A stretch of DNA of 64,000 bases from NCBI GenBank assembly GCA_033795365.1, contig JARYGU010000001.1, forward strand, positions 558,001 to 622,000. Direction: 5' to 3'. This DNA comes from JARYGU01 sp033795365 (GTDB taxonomy: Bacteria; Pseudomonadota; Alphaproteobacteria; Rhizobiales; Rhizobiaceae). Below, piece by piece: positions 1-8,720 of the stretch (within the stretch, counting starts at the first letter, position 1; each line of letters starts with the position of its first letter). Made by a program: the position numbers and the translations under genes. The notes below the pieces were generated by a model. That model saw only the letters and a list, made by a program, of their open reading frames with translations. It did not search any database and had not been told where the DNA came from.

Positions 1-73
1 CGCATCGATCCTCCCCGGCCATCCCCCGTGGCCCGAGACCGTAGCGCGGAGACAGCTTCTCGCGCCACTTTCA

Positions 74-98
74 GCCGGCACCAGCCGGCTTTTCTTTT
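74..98 (+). terminator. Rho-independent terminator of an upstream gene
   Basis: A perfect 6-bp GCCGGC stem with an ACCA loop is followed by TTTTCTTTT. It faces the plus strand, so it would end a transcript entering from outside the window, just before the small antitoxin gene. Confidence 0.6.
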
Positions 99-173
99 CG
101 AGTGGCCCCAATTTCTTGAAGAACAGCTGCGATCGGCATATCGTTTGCCACATCACAACCGGAGGGTGTCCCA

Positions 174-392
174 ATGAACACAGCAAAAGTTTTCTGGACC
201 GACGGTTTGCAGGCTGTGCGGTTACCCAAGGAATTTCAGTTCGAAACAGACGAAATTCGCATAAGGCGGCGCGGCGACAGTGTCATTCTCGAACCACTGG
301 CGACGGACTGGACGTGGCTGGATAATGTCGTGGGTCCCGTGGACGAAGATTTTGCAGCTGCCGCGGAAGAAGATCCAAGCCTCTCCCGGTGA
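174..392 (+). CDS. VapB-type (AbrB/MazE fold) antitoxin, orphan
   Basis: The 72-residue product has the swapped-hairpin AbrB pattern of VapB antitoxins: an N-terminal QAVRLPKEF segment, then the FETDEIRIRR strand and a PLATDW linker, ending in an acidic tail that would wrap a PIN toxin. These proteins bind operator DNA and neutralise a VapC RNase. The ATG follows a GGAGGG ribosome binding site at a good distance. A vapC gene normally follows within a few bases, but here the next gene converges 2 bp away on the other strand, so the antitoxin is an orphan. It may be a remnant or may act on a toxin elsewhere. Confidence 0.8.
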   Translation: MNTAKVFWTDGLQAVRLPKEFQFETDEIRIRRRGDSVILEPLATDWTWLDNVVGPVDEDFAAAAEEDPSLSR

Positions 393-394
393 GA

Positions 395-1303
395 TCAGCC
401 GATCCTGCCCCGGCGCTTCACCTGCTGCTCGCGGAAGAAGATGAAGAGGCCGGAGGCGACGATGACGGCTGCGCCGATCAGCATCGCCGGGCGCGGCAGG
501 TCGCCGAAGAACAGCCAGCCGAAGACGATCGCCCAGACGAGCAGCGTATATTGCAGCGGCACCACGGTCGCGGCATCCGCGAGCTTCAGCGAACGGTTCA
601 CCAGCATATGCGCGGCCATCGCCACCACGCCGAGCAGGCAGAGCAGGCCGAAATTCACGCCGCTCACCGGCGCCCATCCGGCCGGATCGAGGGCGACGCC
701 GAAGACGGAGAAGATGGCGGCACCCGCGACCTGCCAGAAGACCAGCGTCGTATCGGGCGTGGCGCGCAGCATGCGGCCGAGCACCATGGCGCAGGAGAAG
801 GCGATGCTGCCGGCGAGCGCGATCAGGGCTGGAAGGGTGAAGCTGTTTTCCGACGGCTCGAGCGCGATGACGACGCCGGCAAAGCCGATCAGGATCGCCG
901 TCCAGCGCCGCCAGCCGACATGCTCGCCGAGCAGGAGCGGCGAGACGGCCGCGACATAGATCGGCGCGGCCAGCCAGTAGGTCATGGCATCGGCAAGCGG
1001 CATATAGGCGACGGCGAAATAGAAGCCGGTGGCCTCGACGGCGAAGAGAGCGGCGCGCAGCACATGCAGCCACGGGCGGTCGACCTCGACCAGCCGCCTC
1101 AGGCCGGTCCTCCAGAAGAACGGCAGCAGCACGACGATCGCCGCCAGACTGCGGATCAGCATCAGCTGGCTCGGCGAATAGGCGGCGACCAGCCATTTGC
1201 CGAGCACGTCGTTCAAAGAGAACATCACCATGCCGAGCAGCATCAGCAGAACGCCCATGCGGGCGGCATTCGGTGCGGTGGATGCGGCGGATATCTCTGT
1301 CAT
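395..1303 (-). CDS. DMT superfamily transporter, EamA family
   Basis: An inner-membrane protein of about 302 residues with roughly ten hydrophobic helices in two repeated EamA halves, the architecture of drug/metabolite exporters. The first helix begins around residue 16 (MGVLLMLLGMVMFSLND). The tail after the last helix is basic, as usual for a cytoplasmic C-terminus. The reading frame stays open far upstream, but residues before the chosen ATG are not membrane-like and lie over the start of the divergent dehydrogenase gene, so the start just before TEISAAS is preferred. The substrate cannot be told. It converges on the antitoxin gene with almost no gap. Confidence 0.88.
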   Translation of the reverse strand: MTEISAASTAPNAARMGVLLMLLGMVMFSLNDVLGKWLVAAYSPSQLMLIRSLAAIVVLLPFFWRTGLRRLVEVDRPWLHVLRAALFAVEATGFYFAVAYMPLADAMTYWLAAPIYVAAVSPLLLGEHVGWRRWTAILIGFAGVVIALEPSENSFTLPALIALAGSIAFSCAMVLGRMLRATPDTTLVFWQVAGAAIFSVFGVALDPAGWAPVSGVNFGLLCLLGVVAMAAHMLVNRSLKLADAATVVPLQYTLLVWAIVFGWLFFGDLPRPAMLIGAAVIVASGLFIFFREQQVKRRGRIG

Positions 1304-1585
1304 GGCGGCGATCTGGCCCGGTTCGGCTGAGAAGGTCGGCTCTGGCACATTCCCGCATGCCGATCCAATCAACAAATTTGATTTTCGCATCAATAAACCG
1401 ATGAAACAGGTGCAAAGCCGTTCCCGATCGCCATGATTTCGCTGACGGAACCCGAAACTCCGGAAAAATCGCGATAGAACGGATTGCCGGTTGATCCGGA
1501 CGGAGCCGGATGAAATGTTGCGTCCCGGCATTCCGCGCGGCCGGAGATCGTGCGAAGGATATCGAGGACGAAGCGGGAGGATAGT

Positions 1586-2491
1586 TTGACGGAACCCGAA
1601 CGACAGCCGAGGCGCATCGCCTTTCTCGGAACCGGCCTGATGGGCGCGCCGATGGCCCGGCGCCTGCTTGCCGCCGGTTTCGCCGTCACCGTCTGGAACC
1701 GCGATCCGGCCAAGGCCGAGGCCCTTGTGACGGACGGCGCGAAGAAGGCGGCGACAGCCGAGACGGCCGTCAGCGGTGCCGACGTCGTCATCACCATGCT
1801 CTCCGACGGCCCGGCCGTGCGGCACGTGCTTTTCGAGACGGGCGCTGCAGAGGCGATGAAACCGGGTGCCGCGGTCATCGACTGCAGCTCGATCGCGCCC
1901 GCCTTTGCCCGCGAGCATGCCGCCCGCCTCGCCGAGCGCGGCATCGGCCATCTCGACGCGCCGGTCTCCGGCGGCACGGTGGGCGCGGCGGCGGGGACGC
2001 TGGCGATCATGGCGGGCGGCGACGCGGCCCTTGCGGAAAGCCTGCGCGACGTCTTTTCGCCGCTCGGGCGCATGACGCATGTCGGGCCCAGCGGTTCGGG
2101 CCAGATCGCCAAACTCGCCAACCAGCAGATCGTCGCCGTGACGATCGGCGCGGTCGCCGAGGCGATGATGCTGGTCGAGGCTGGCGGCGGCTCGCGCGCC
2201 GCCTTCCGCGACGCGATCCGTGGCGGGTTTGCCGAAAGCCGCATCCTGGAGCTTCACGGCGAACGGATGGTGAAGCGGGTTTTCGCGCCGGGCGGCCCCT
2301 CGCGCCTGCAGCTCAAGGACCTGAATTCGGTGATTGACATGGCCGAAGAGCTTTCCCTCACCCTGCCGCTCTCCCATGCGATCCGCGACGAATTCGCCGC
2401 TTTCTGCGCCGATGGGGGAGGTGATACGGATCATAGCGGCATTCTCCTTTACCTCGAAAAGCTGAACGGCCGGCAGGGCCAGCAGGAATGA
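1586..2491 (+). CDS. NAD(P)-dependent beta-hydroxyacid dehydrogenase (3-hydroxyisobutyrate dehydrogenase family)
   Basis: A 301-residue cytosolic oxidoreductase. It has an N-terminal Rossmann motif (FLGTGLMGAPMARRL), the family substrate-binding signature DAPVSGGTVGAAAGTL, and the catalytic lysine in GSGQIAKLANQ. Members oxidise 3-hydroxy acids or reduce tartronate semialdehyde; the substrate is not evident here. I chose the TTG start because a GGGAGG ribosome binding site lies 5-6 bases before it; an in-frame GTG 36 bases upstream lacks one. The next gene starts 4 bases after the stop, so the two form an operon, which suggests a role in sugar-acid catabolism. Confidence 0.85.
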   Translation: MTEPERQPRRIAFLGTGLMGAPMARRLLAAGFAVTVWNRDPAKAEALVTDGAKKAATAETAVSGADVVITMLSDGPAVRHVLFETGAAEAMKPGAAVIDCSSIAPAFAREHAARLAERGIGHLDAPVSGGTVGAAAGTLAIMAGGDAALAESLRDVFSPLGRMTHVGPSGSGQIAKLANQQIVAVTIGAVAEAMMLVEAGGGSRAAFRDAIRGGFAESRILELHGERMVKRVFAPGGPSRLQLKDLNSVIDMAEELSLTLPLSHAIRDEFAAFCADGGGDTDHSGILLYLEKLNGRQGQQE

Positions 2492-2495
2492 CATC

Positions 2496-4283
2496 ATGAC
2501 ACAGGACGCAAAGACGGGGACGCGCAGGCTGCGCTCGCAGGACTGGTTCGACAACCAAGACCACATCGACATGACGGCGATCTATCTGGAGCGCTTCATG
2601 AACTACGGCATCACGCCGGAGGAGCTGCGCTCCGGCAAGCCGGTGATCGGCATCGCCCAGAGCGGCAGCGACCTGACGCCGTGCAACCGCCACCATATCG
2701 ACCTCGCCAAGCGGGTGCGCGACGGCATCCGCGACGCCGGCGGCATCCCGATCGAATTCCCGACCCATCCGATCTTCGAGAACTGCAAGCGCCCGACGGC
2801 CGCGCTCGACCGGAACCTCGCCTATCTCGGCCTCGTCGAGATCCTCTACGGCTATCCGCTTGACGGCGTGGTGCTGACGACGGGGTGCGACAAGACCACG
2901 CCTTCGGCGCTGATGGCGGCCTCGACGGTCGACATCCCGGCGATCGTGCTTTCCGGCGGACCGATGCTCGACGGCTGGCACGAGGGCGGGCTTGCGGGCT
3001 CGGGCACGGTGATCTGGCGTTCGCGGCGCAAGCTCGGCGCGGGCGAGATCGACGAGGAGGAATTCCTGCAGGCCGCGATGGATTCGGCCCCCTCCGTCGG
3101 CCACTGCAACACCATGGGCACGGCCTCGACCATGAACGCGATCGCCGAGGCGCTCGGCATGTCGCTGACCGGCTGTGCGGCGATCCCGGCGGCCTACCGC
3201 GAACGCGGCCAGATGGCCTACCGCACAGGCCGGCGGGCGGTGGAACTCGTGCTGGAGGACATCAAGCCGTCCGACATCCTGACGCGGGCGGCCTTCCTCA
3301 ATGCGGTGCGGGTCAATTCGGCGATCGGCGGATCGACCAATGCACAGCCGCATCTCGCCGCCATGGCGAAACATGCCGGCGTCGAGCTTCATCCCGAGGA
3401 CTGGCAGGTGCACGGCTACGACATTCCGCTGCTCGCCGACGTGCAGCCGGCCGGCCGCTTCCTCGGCGAGCGGTTTCACCGGGCGGGCGGGGTGCCGGCG
3501 ATCATGCGCGAGCTGCTGGACGCCGGGAAGCTCGACGGGAACTGTCCAACGGTCACCGGCCGGACCATGGCGGAGAACCTCGAAGGCAGGGAGGCCACCG
3601 ACCGCGAGGTCATCCGGCCCTATGGCCAGCCGCTGAAGGAGCGGGCGGGTTTCCTCGTGCTCAAGGGCAACCTCTTCGATTTCGCCATCATGAAAACCAG
3701 CGTGATCTCGCCGGAATTCCGCGAGCGCTATCTGAGCGAGCCCGGCCACGAGGGTGTGTTCGAAGGCAAGGCCGTCGTCTTCGACGGGTCCGAGGACTAT
3801 CACAAGCGCATCAACGACCCCTCGCTCGACATCGATGAGCGCACGATCCTCGTCATCCGCGGGGCAGGGCCGCTTGGCTGGCCGGGCTCGGCGGAAGTCG
3901 TCAACATGCAGCCGCCGGATCACCTGCTGAAGCGCGGCATCACCAGCCTGCCGACGATCGGCGACGGGCGCCAGTCCGGCACTGCCGACAGCCCCTCGAT
4001 CCTCAACGCCTCGCCGGAAAGTGCGGCGGGTGGCGGACTGGCGTGGCTGAGAACCGGCGACCGCATCCGCATCGATGTCAATCAGGGACAGTGCGACATG
4101 CTGGTGGAGGCGGCGGAAATCGAACGGCGCAAGAAAGACGGTATCCCGCCGGTTCCGCCGGACGCGACGCCCTGGCAGCGCATCTACCGCCGCAGCGTCA
4201 CCCAGCTTTCCGACGGCGCCGTGCTGGAAGGGGCGGCGGAGTTCCGCAAGGTCGCCGAGAAGCCGCCGCGGCACAACCATTGA
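2496..4283 (+). CDS. L-arabinonate-type dehydratase (IlvD/EDD family)
   Basis: A 595-residue [2Fe-2S] dehydratase that removes water from a sugar acid to give a 2-keto-3-deoxy acid, probably L-arabinonate to L-2-keto-3-deoxyarabonate in non-phosphorylative arabinose breakdown. The three cluster cysteines are visible: Cys63 (TPCNRHH), Cys131 (TTGCDKTTP) and Cys204 (GHCNTMGTAS), followed by the SGTADSPSILN segment that supplies the catalytic serine. The start RSQDWFDNQDHIDMTA and the overall sequence match my memory of the R. leguminosarum enzyme with a 4-residue offset. It is the second gene of an operon with the beta-hydroxyacid dehydrogenase. Activity on other aldonates (D-fuconate, D-galactonate) is possible. 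Confidence 0.88.
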   Translation: MTQDAKTGTRRLRSQDWFDNQDHIDMTAIYLERFMNYGITPEELRSGKPVIGIAQSGSDLTPCNRHHIDLAKRVRDGIRDAGGIPIEFPTHPIFENCKRPTAALDRNLAYLGLVEILYGYPLDGVVLTTGCDKTTPSALMAASTVDIPAIVLSGGPMLDGWHEGGLAGSGTVIWRSRRKLGAGEIDEEEFLQAAMDSAPSVGHCNTMGTASTMNAIAEALGMSLTGCAAIPAAYRERGQMAYRTGRRAVELVLEDIKPSDILTRAAFLNAVRVNSAIGGSTNAQPHLAAMAKHAGVELHPEDWQVHGYDIPLLADVQPAGRFLGERFHRAGGVPAIMRELLDAGKLDGNCPTVTGRTMAENLEGREATDREVIRPYGQPLKERAGFLVLKGNLFDFAIMKTSVISPEFRERYLSEPGHEGVFEGKAVVFDGSEDYHKRINDPSLDIDERTILVIRGAGPLGWPGSAEVVNMQPPDHLLKRGITSLPTIGDGRQSGTADSPSILNASPESAAGGGLAWLRTGDRIRIDVNQGQCDMLVEAAEIERRKKDGIPPVPPDATPWQRIYRRSVTQLSDGAVLEGAAEFRKVAEKPPRHNH

Positions 4284-4336
4284 AGCGAGGCTGTCGTTTG
4301 CGGAGCTTCGTCGCATATGGCTGGTCCCCTGGCTCG

Positions 4337-4481
4337 CTCCCCCTTCTCCCCTGCGGGGAGAAGGGGGAGCATATGCGAGGCGATGAGGAATATTCCGCAC
4401 ATTCTGTGTGTTCCGCGCCGTCCCCCTCATCCGGCCCGGCGGGCCACCTTCTCCCCGCCGGGGAGAAGAGGGAGAAAGCGG
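4337..4481. repeat. RIME-like composite palindromic repeat, copy 1
   Basis: Two palindromes joined by about 50 bp. The first is 33 bp with 15-bp perfect arms (CTCCCCCTTCTCCCC and its complement, TGC centre). The second contains CTTCTCCCC/GGGGAGAAG preceded by CCCCCTCATCCGG. This CCTCATCCGG...CTTCTCCCC arrangement is the well-known rhizobial intergenic mosaic element pattern. The whole unit reappears in inverted orientation at 5266-5408. Confidence 0.75.
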
Positions 4482-5265
4482 CGGCCATCGCATGCGATCT
4501 TCGGCTCGAATGGCTTGCGGAGCGGCGGCGCTGTCCGGTGGATCCTGCAAACACCTTCACCCACGCGACGTTTCCGCCCGTGGCTTTACCTCATTCTCCT
4601 TTCATCATCCTCGGACCTGATCCGAGGATCGGACGGGGCGCCGGAAGCTGCCTCGTATAAGTTAGTATAAATTGACACCTCCCGGTGCCCCGTTCGGCGG
4701 TTTCTATCCGCGACTGCGGTCTCTCTGCGATGGCCGCGCAAGGGACATTAAGGCGAGGCGCTTCCGTTTCCGGACGGACCCTCTCGCCACCCACTCACTG
4801 TCACCACCATGCATGCCGCCCCAAAGCCGCCCGCGATCAAAGATCGCGGTAAGCCGGCTTTGGCTCTTTCGTGGAGCATGCACCTTTCGCCTGGCAAAGC
4901 CAGGCGGGGCATGCTCGGCAAGTCCGACGCGCGTTTTCGGGCACCAGAAGCGGAAAGGCCGGTCCGTAACCATTCCGCTTCCCCCGTGTCGCCGGAGGGA
5001 GACCATTTTCCGCGGACCCGGACGATGAGGCCTTGCGTCCTTTCCTCACCACCCGCGCCGTCCCCGCCTCGCCGCAACGCCTTGCGGTGTATCCGCGGCG
5101 GGATGGGAAAAAGCATGACATGGGCGCAGGGAGCGGGGAAAATCGGGCGTGAACTTTTCTGAAGATTCTTGGCAAGGTGTTGATATGCCTCACCGCATCC
5201 CCTCTGCCCTGCCGGGCAATCTTCCCCGCAAGGGGGCCATCGCACATGGCCGGTTTGCCGGATTT
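4482..5265. other. Gene-free segment between inverted RIME-like repeats, rich in hairpins
   Basis: No reading frame here has family resemblance; overlapping open frames on both strands reflect high GC. It holds a 9-bp-arm hairpin at 4607-4629 (ATCCTCGGA/TCCGAGGAT) and two 8-bp-arm hairpins with identical AAA loops: CCGCGATC/GATCGCGG at 4831-4849 and CGCCTGGC/GCCAGGCG at 4888-4906. The second is nested in GAGCATGC (4875-4882)/GCATGCTC (4909-4916). It could be a dispersed repeat or a structured RNA; I cannot tell which. Confidence 0.5.
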
Positions 5266-5408
5266 CTCCCTCTTCTCCCCGCCGGGGAGAAGGTGGCGCG
5301 CAGCGCCGGATGAGGGGGCCGCGGAACGCGCGGAATATGCCGCAAGACCCCTCATCGCCTCGCATACGCTCGGCACTTCTCCCCGCGGGGAGAAGAGGGA
5401 GAAAGCCG
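5266..5408. repeat. RIME-like composite palindromic repeat, copy 2 (inverted)
   Basis: This reads as the reverse complement of the copy at 4337-4481. It runs CTCCCTCTTCTCCCC...CCGGATGAGGGGG, then a GCGGAATATGCCGC-like middle, then CCCCTCATCGCCTCGCATA and a terminal CTTCTCCCCGCGGGGAGAAG palindrome. The two copies diverge by scattered substitutions. Confidence 0.75.
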
Positions 5409-5696
5409 CTGAACCGGCTATATGCGGTAGCCCCGTCCCGGCGAAGGAGAGGAAATGCTGCGCTGTCCACGCCATGCCGTCGCTTCCACGGCTGCTGCCT
5501 TGTCGTTGTGCGCCCCGACCTGCTCTTGACGCTCTATGCCAGACTTTGCGAGCGGCGGCGCGATTTCGGTTGCCGCAGTCCGCCGCTTGGCAGATGCGCT
5601 TGTCCTAAAGTCGAGGAAGCTTCGCCGATAAGCTGCGTTGTTGCGGTGCGGTGCGGCGGCTACGCTCTCGAAAGACACAAAGGACGGGAGCGATCG

Positions 5697-6641
5697 ATGG
5701 CCAGGAATCCCACTTCGTCTGACTTCCCGCTGTCGCCGATCCAGTTTCGGTCGGCAAAAATCAGCGTGTCGCGCCACGAATCCGAACGGCCTGCGTCGCT
5801 CGACGAACAGGAGGCGGCGAGGCGGAAGATCCATACCATCAAGCGGACGACGGGCGCCGTCCCGGATGTTGCGCCGTCCATGCCCAGCTACGACGAAACG
5901 ATGAATTCCGCACCGAGGATGCCGCCGATATCATCGCCGGCGCATGTGCTTTTGAACGGGCATGAATTGGAACCGCTCGCAATATTCCATCCGGACGGAC
6001 GCAACCTCTACGACGACCGGACTTTCCCCTGGAGGTGCGTCTGCCAGGTGACATCCGGCACGAAAACCGGCTGTGGTGTGTTGATAGGCCCCCGTCACGT
6101 CCTCACGGCAAGCCACGTCATCGACTGGAATGCCAGCGGCGATTCCGTCAGGCTCCTGCAAGGCGGAACTCTGATCGGCACCGCTTCTTCCACGGATGCG
6201 CTCGCTTACGAGTTCATTTCCGACGTGACCTACACCAACGCGGACGACGACTATGCGATCCTCGTCCTGAATGCGCGTCTAGGAGACGGCCTGGGCATGC
6301 TCGGCGCCAGGACCTATGATTCGGATTGGGACAACGAGACGGCGAACTGGTTCAGCATCGGTTACGCACCCACCCTCTCGCTGGCTACCCCGGTGTTCCA
6401 GACCGGATTTTTCCTCGACGAGGACGACTTCGATCTGGGCGGCGGGCGAATGCTGATCACCAAAACCGGCGACTTCGAACGTGGCATGTCGGGAAGCCCC
6501 GTCTTCGGCTTCTGGGACGGAGGCCCCTTTGTCGTCGGGGTCGTCAGCGCCGGGATGAGCGGCCTCGGAAACTTCAACGCCATCGCGGCGGGATCAAATC
6601 TCACCAGGCTCGTCAGCCAAGCCAGGTCGCAGTTTCCGTAA
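5697..6641 (+). CDS. Trypsin-like serine protease (S1/V8-type fold)
   Basis: A 314-residue protein with a chymotrypsin-fold protease domain from about residue 110 to the end. The catalytic triad is visible: His140 (LTASHVID), Asp185 (DDDYAILVL) and Ser266 (ERGMSGSPVF). Two cysteines near the domain start (RCVC) and one in KTGCGVLI may form disulfides. The first 100 residues are polar and low-complexity, with no clear signal peptide from the chosen ATG. The open frame extends upstream through repeat DNA, which I do not regard as coding. It stands alone, and the Tn7-like island begins just after it. Confidence 0.82.
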   Translation: MARNPTSSDFPLSPIQFRSAKISVSRHESERPASLDEQEAARRKIHTIKRTTGAVPDVAPSMPSYDETMNSAPRMPPISSPAHVLLNGHELEPLAIFHPDGRNLYDDRTFPWRCVCQVTSGTKTGCGVLIGPRHVLTASHVIDWNASGDSVRLLQGGTLIGTASSTDALAYEFISDVTYTNADDDYAILVLNARLGDGLGMLGARTYDSDWDNETANWFSIGYAPTLSLATPVFQTGFFLDEDDFDLGGGRMLITKTGDFERGMSGSPVFGFWDGGPFVVGVVSAGMSGLGNFNAIAAGSNLTRLVSQARSQFP

Positions 6642-6694
6642 CGGTGCCGAATTGAATCATTGCCTCAAGCTGCACCTTTGTTCTTTATAAACTG

Positions 6695-6719
6695 CGGCCC
6701 GGGATTTTCACCCGGGCCG
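6695..6719. terminator. GC-rich hairpin after the protease gene
   Basis: Perfect 9-bp arms CGGCCCGGG and CCCGGGCCG with a 7-base loop, about 55 bp past the protease stop. There is no T-run after it on the plus strand, so termination would be weak or Rho-assisted. Confidence 0.45.
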
Positions 6720-6738
6720 ATGAGAAAACCAGGGAAGT

Positions 6739-6841
6739 ACTGGCCAAATCTCTTGTATCGCATTGATTTTTGGTAGTTGATTGGAGATTTCCCATCGATA
6801 ACTGGCCAACTTGGATGCAAGAACTGGCCAGATCGCTTGAC
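6739..6841. mobile_element. Candidate Tn7-like transposon end with three TnsB-type sites
   Basis: The octamer ACTGGCCA occurs three times in the same orientation, at 6739, 6801 and 6823, each followed by related sequence (ATCNCTTG-like in copies 1 and 3, TTGGATGCAAG in copy 2). Tn7-family ends carry several roughly 20-bp direct repeats bound by the TnsB transposase, one end having three spaced sites. The position just beyond the transposition operon fits. I could not find the partner end or a terminal TGT/ACA pair. Confidence 0.4.
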
Positions 6842-6847
6842 CAACAA

Positions 6848-6873
6848 AAAAGCCGGGCAGAGGCCCGGCTTTT
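6848..6873 (-). terminator. Strong Rho-independent terminator for the Tn7-like operon
   Basis: Eleven-base perfect arms (AAAAGCCGGGC and GCCCGGCTTTT) with a 4-base loop. On the minus strand the GC stem is followed by six T, and it lies about 20 bp past the tniQ stop codon. Confidence 0.8.
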
Positions 6874-6893
6874 CATGGGAAGATCGGCTTCAA

Positions 6894-8720
6894 TTAGTAA
6901 GCGGTTTCAGCTTCCGACCGTCGATAGAACGCCATTCCCCCGGCGACAAAAATTGGCGCCACGCCACGATCGAAGAGTTGTCTTTCAACCGCCCAGGTAC
7001 TTAGGTCCGCTTGTGTTGCAAGCCTCCCAAGCGAAACAAACTCTGTCATGAATGCCGCCAAGTCTTTAGGATCGACGTAGTCCTGCAAGTTTCGCGTCAC
7101 GGGATTTCGCGCTGTTAAGGTCGAGATCCTTTTCTCCGCCAGCAGCGCTCTCAGGATCTTGCCCGATGACCGCATCAGAATAACCGCCTTATGCATCGGG
7201 ATTCCATCGTGGCTAGCCCCGATTGTGTGGTCTCTTACCTCACCGACATCCACGCGGATGGCCCCGAGGCCCCTCTCACCGGCTACCACGGCGACCCGCG
7301 AGAGTTCACGCCCGAGCAGGAGCGCGATCAGTTCGCCTAAGGTGCAGTTGGCTCTCTTCCTCGCCTGCTGCAGATCGACGAGACCATCGTCATTTTCGCA
7401 TGTCACGGCCGCCTGCAATTTCCGCAGGAACTCCTCAATTTCCGCAGGTGAAAATCGGTTGGTGAAGGAAAAAGCTCCAGTCTCGTCTGCTACATCGGCC
7501 TTGATGTATCCGAGCTTCACGAGTTGCTCGAACTGTGTTCCTTTTGCGTTGAGGGCTGCCTTCGCTTCCGCTGCGTTCAGACCTTTCTTGGCCTCGGCGA
7601 CGAACCTCTCCATGGTGTCGGCCGCGACGAGAATCTTCTCGAACGTGAGTTTGGAGGCTTCCACGGTGATCAGCCCGGCAGCCGCCAGGAGCTTGGCGAG
7701 GCGCGCTGGATGAATGCCGTATTCCCGGGATGCAGAATGCACCGAGTGAATCCGGCGCTCTGTAACGGGGCCGAAGAACTCTTCACCTGGACCAAACGGC
7801 AGGGTGTTGATCACGACCTCCCGCATGATGTGACGGATCGGATCATATTCACTATCGTCGGTCTCATACGCGACCTTCTCGTATAGTCGGCCGAAGAGGA
7901 AGCGCCCGCCGAGATCGCTGTTCTTGTGATAAAAGCCTTCCGTTTTTCTGACGAGCCAGTCTCGGAACTCGTCCGCGCCGCCGGAAAGAATGTCGAATCC
8001 AGTGCCTGCGGCAGCCGACAACTCCTGATCGCTCAGGGTCTTTGGTTTGAAGCGGACCCCGTGGCGCTCCGCGGCGCCGACTATTTCGCAGAACCGGACG
8101 GCGATATACAAGGGCATGGTGTCGAGCCAAGGTGAGGCCGTGGGCATTCCCCTGAGCCGCGCCTGAACATAGCCCTGTAGGCTGTCGGTATCCATGGGTT
8201 CCGCCTGAGATAGGAATTCCTCGACATCGGCTACTGCAATCGCGAGATTCACGGCGAAGTCATGCATGTACTGGCGTGCATCCTCCCCAATCGGTGTGAT
8301 CAGTTTGGTCCCATGGGTCTCGCAGGTTCTGATGGGACTCACGAGCCACTCTGTACGGCCGTATGCTCTGAAGCCCTTCCGGCCTTCGAGGTTGCGCTCG
8401 TCGTCTCGGATGCACAGGGGGCAGAGCCGGAGGCGGTACCGCTCCATGAGGGCACGCGTCAGCTTCTGGCCGGAGATGGTACTCGTCCGGTTCTCGGTCA
8501 CGATCACGCCAGGAGACAGTTTCGATTCCGGCACGTCCAGAACCGAAGCGAACTGCTTGACGTCCGTATAGTTGCCGACAACCAGTCCCTGAAAACGGAA
8601 ACCCAGGTCGTTCGCGAAGGATCGTGAATGGCGATATCCGCATGCGACAGCTAGCCGGGAGCAGTAGCTGGCGATGGTTTCGCCAGCATTGAAGGGAAGA
8701 AGTTCCGCAAGCCTGGTCAT
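6894..8720 (-). CDS. tniQ: TniQ/TnsD-family target-site protein
   Basis: A 608-residue TniQ-domain protein, which in Tn7-like elements binds the target site and recruits the TnsC ATPase. The N-terminus (MTRLAELLPFNAGETIASYCSRLA) is the classic TniQ opening. A zinc-finger set follows at about Cys100, Cys103, Cys133 and His136 (CPLC...CETH). The length resembles TnsD proteins, which read a fixed attachment site, more than the shorter TniQ of Tn5053. Its ATG overlaps the tnsC stop codon (ATGA), so translation is coupled. It is the last gene of the operon and is followed by a terminator. Confidence 0.88.
   Translation of the reverse strand: MTRLAELLPFNAGETIASYCSRLAVACGYRHSRSFANDLGFRFQGLVVGNYTDVKQFASVLDVPESKLSPGVIVTENRTSTISGQKLTRALMERYRLRLCPLCIRDDERNLEGRKGFRAYGRTEWLVSPIRTCETHGTKLITPIGEDARQYMHDFAVNLAIAVADVEEFLSQAEPMDTDSLQGYVQARLRGMPTASPWLDTMPLYIAVRFCEIVGAAERHGVRFKPKTLSDQELSAAAGTGFDILSGGADEFRDWLVRKTEGFYHKNSDLGGRFLFGRLYEKVAYETDDSEYDPIRHIMREVVINTLPFGPGEEFFGPVTERRIHSVHSASREYGIHPARLAKLLAAAGLITVEASKLTFEKILVAADTMERFVAEAKKGLNAAEAKAALNAKGTQFEQLVKLGYIKADVADETGAFSFTNRFSPAEIEEFLRKLQAAVTCENDDGLVDLQQARKRANCTLGELIALLLGRELSRVAVVAGERGLGAIRVDVGEVRDHTIGASHDGIPMHKAVILMRSSGKILRALLAEKRISTLTARNPVTRNLQDYVDPKDLAAFMTEFVSLGRLATQADLSTWAVERQLFDRGVAPIFVAGGMAFYRRSEAETAY

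Noticed and set aside
4337..5408. Possible CRISPR array
   Set aside because: The repeats are palindromic mosaic elements in inverted pairs, not regular direct repeats with uniform spacers, and no cas genes are present.
4043..5608. Several overlapping open frames in the repeat region on both strands
   Set aside because: They translate RIME-like palindromes and GC-rich spacer; no homology features and no ribosome binding sites of note.
6772..6783. AGTTGATTGG similarity to the Tn402/Tn5053 terminal repeat
   Set aside because: Ten bases only, not at a TGT terminus, and the gene set with TnsA is Tn7-like; treated as chance.
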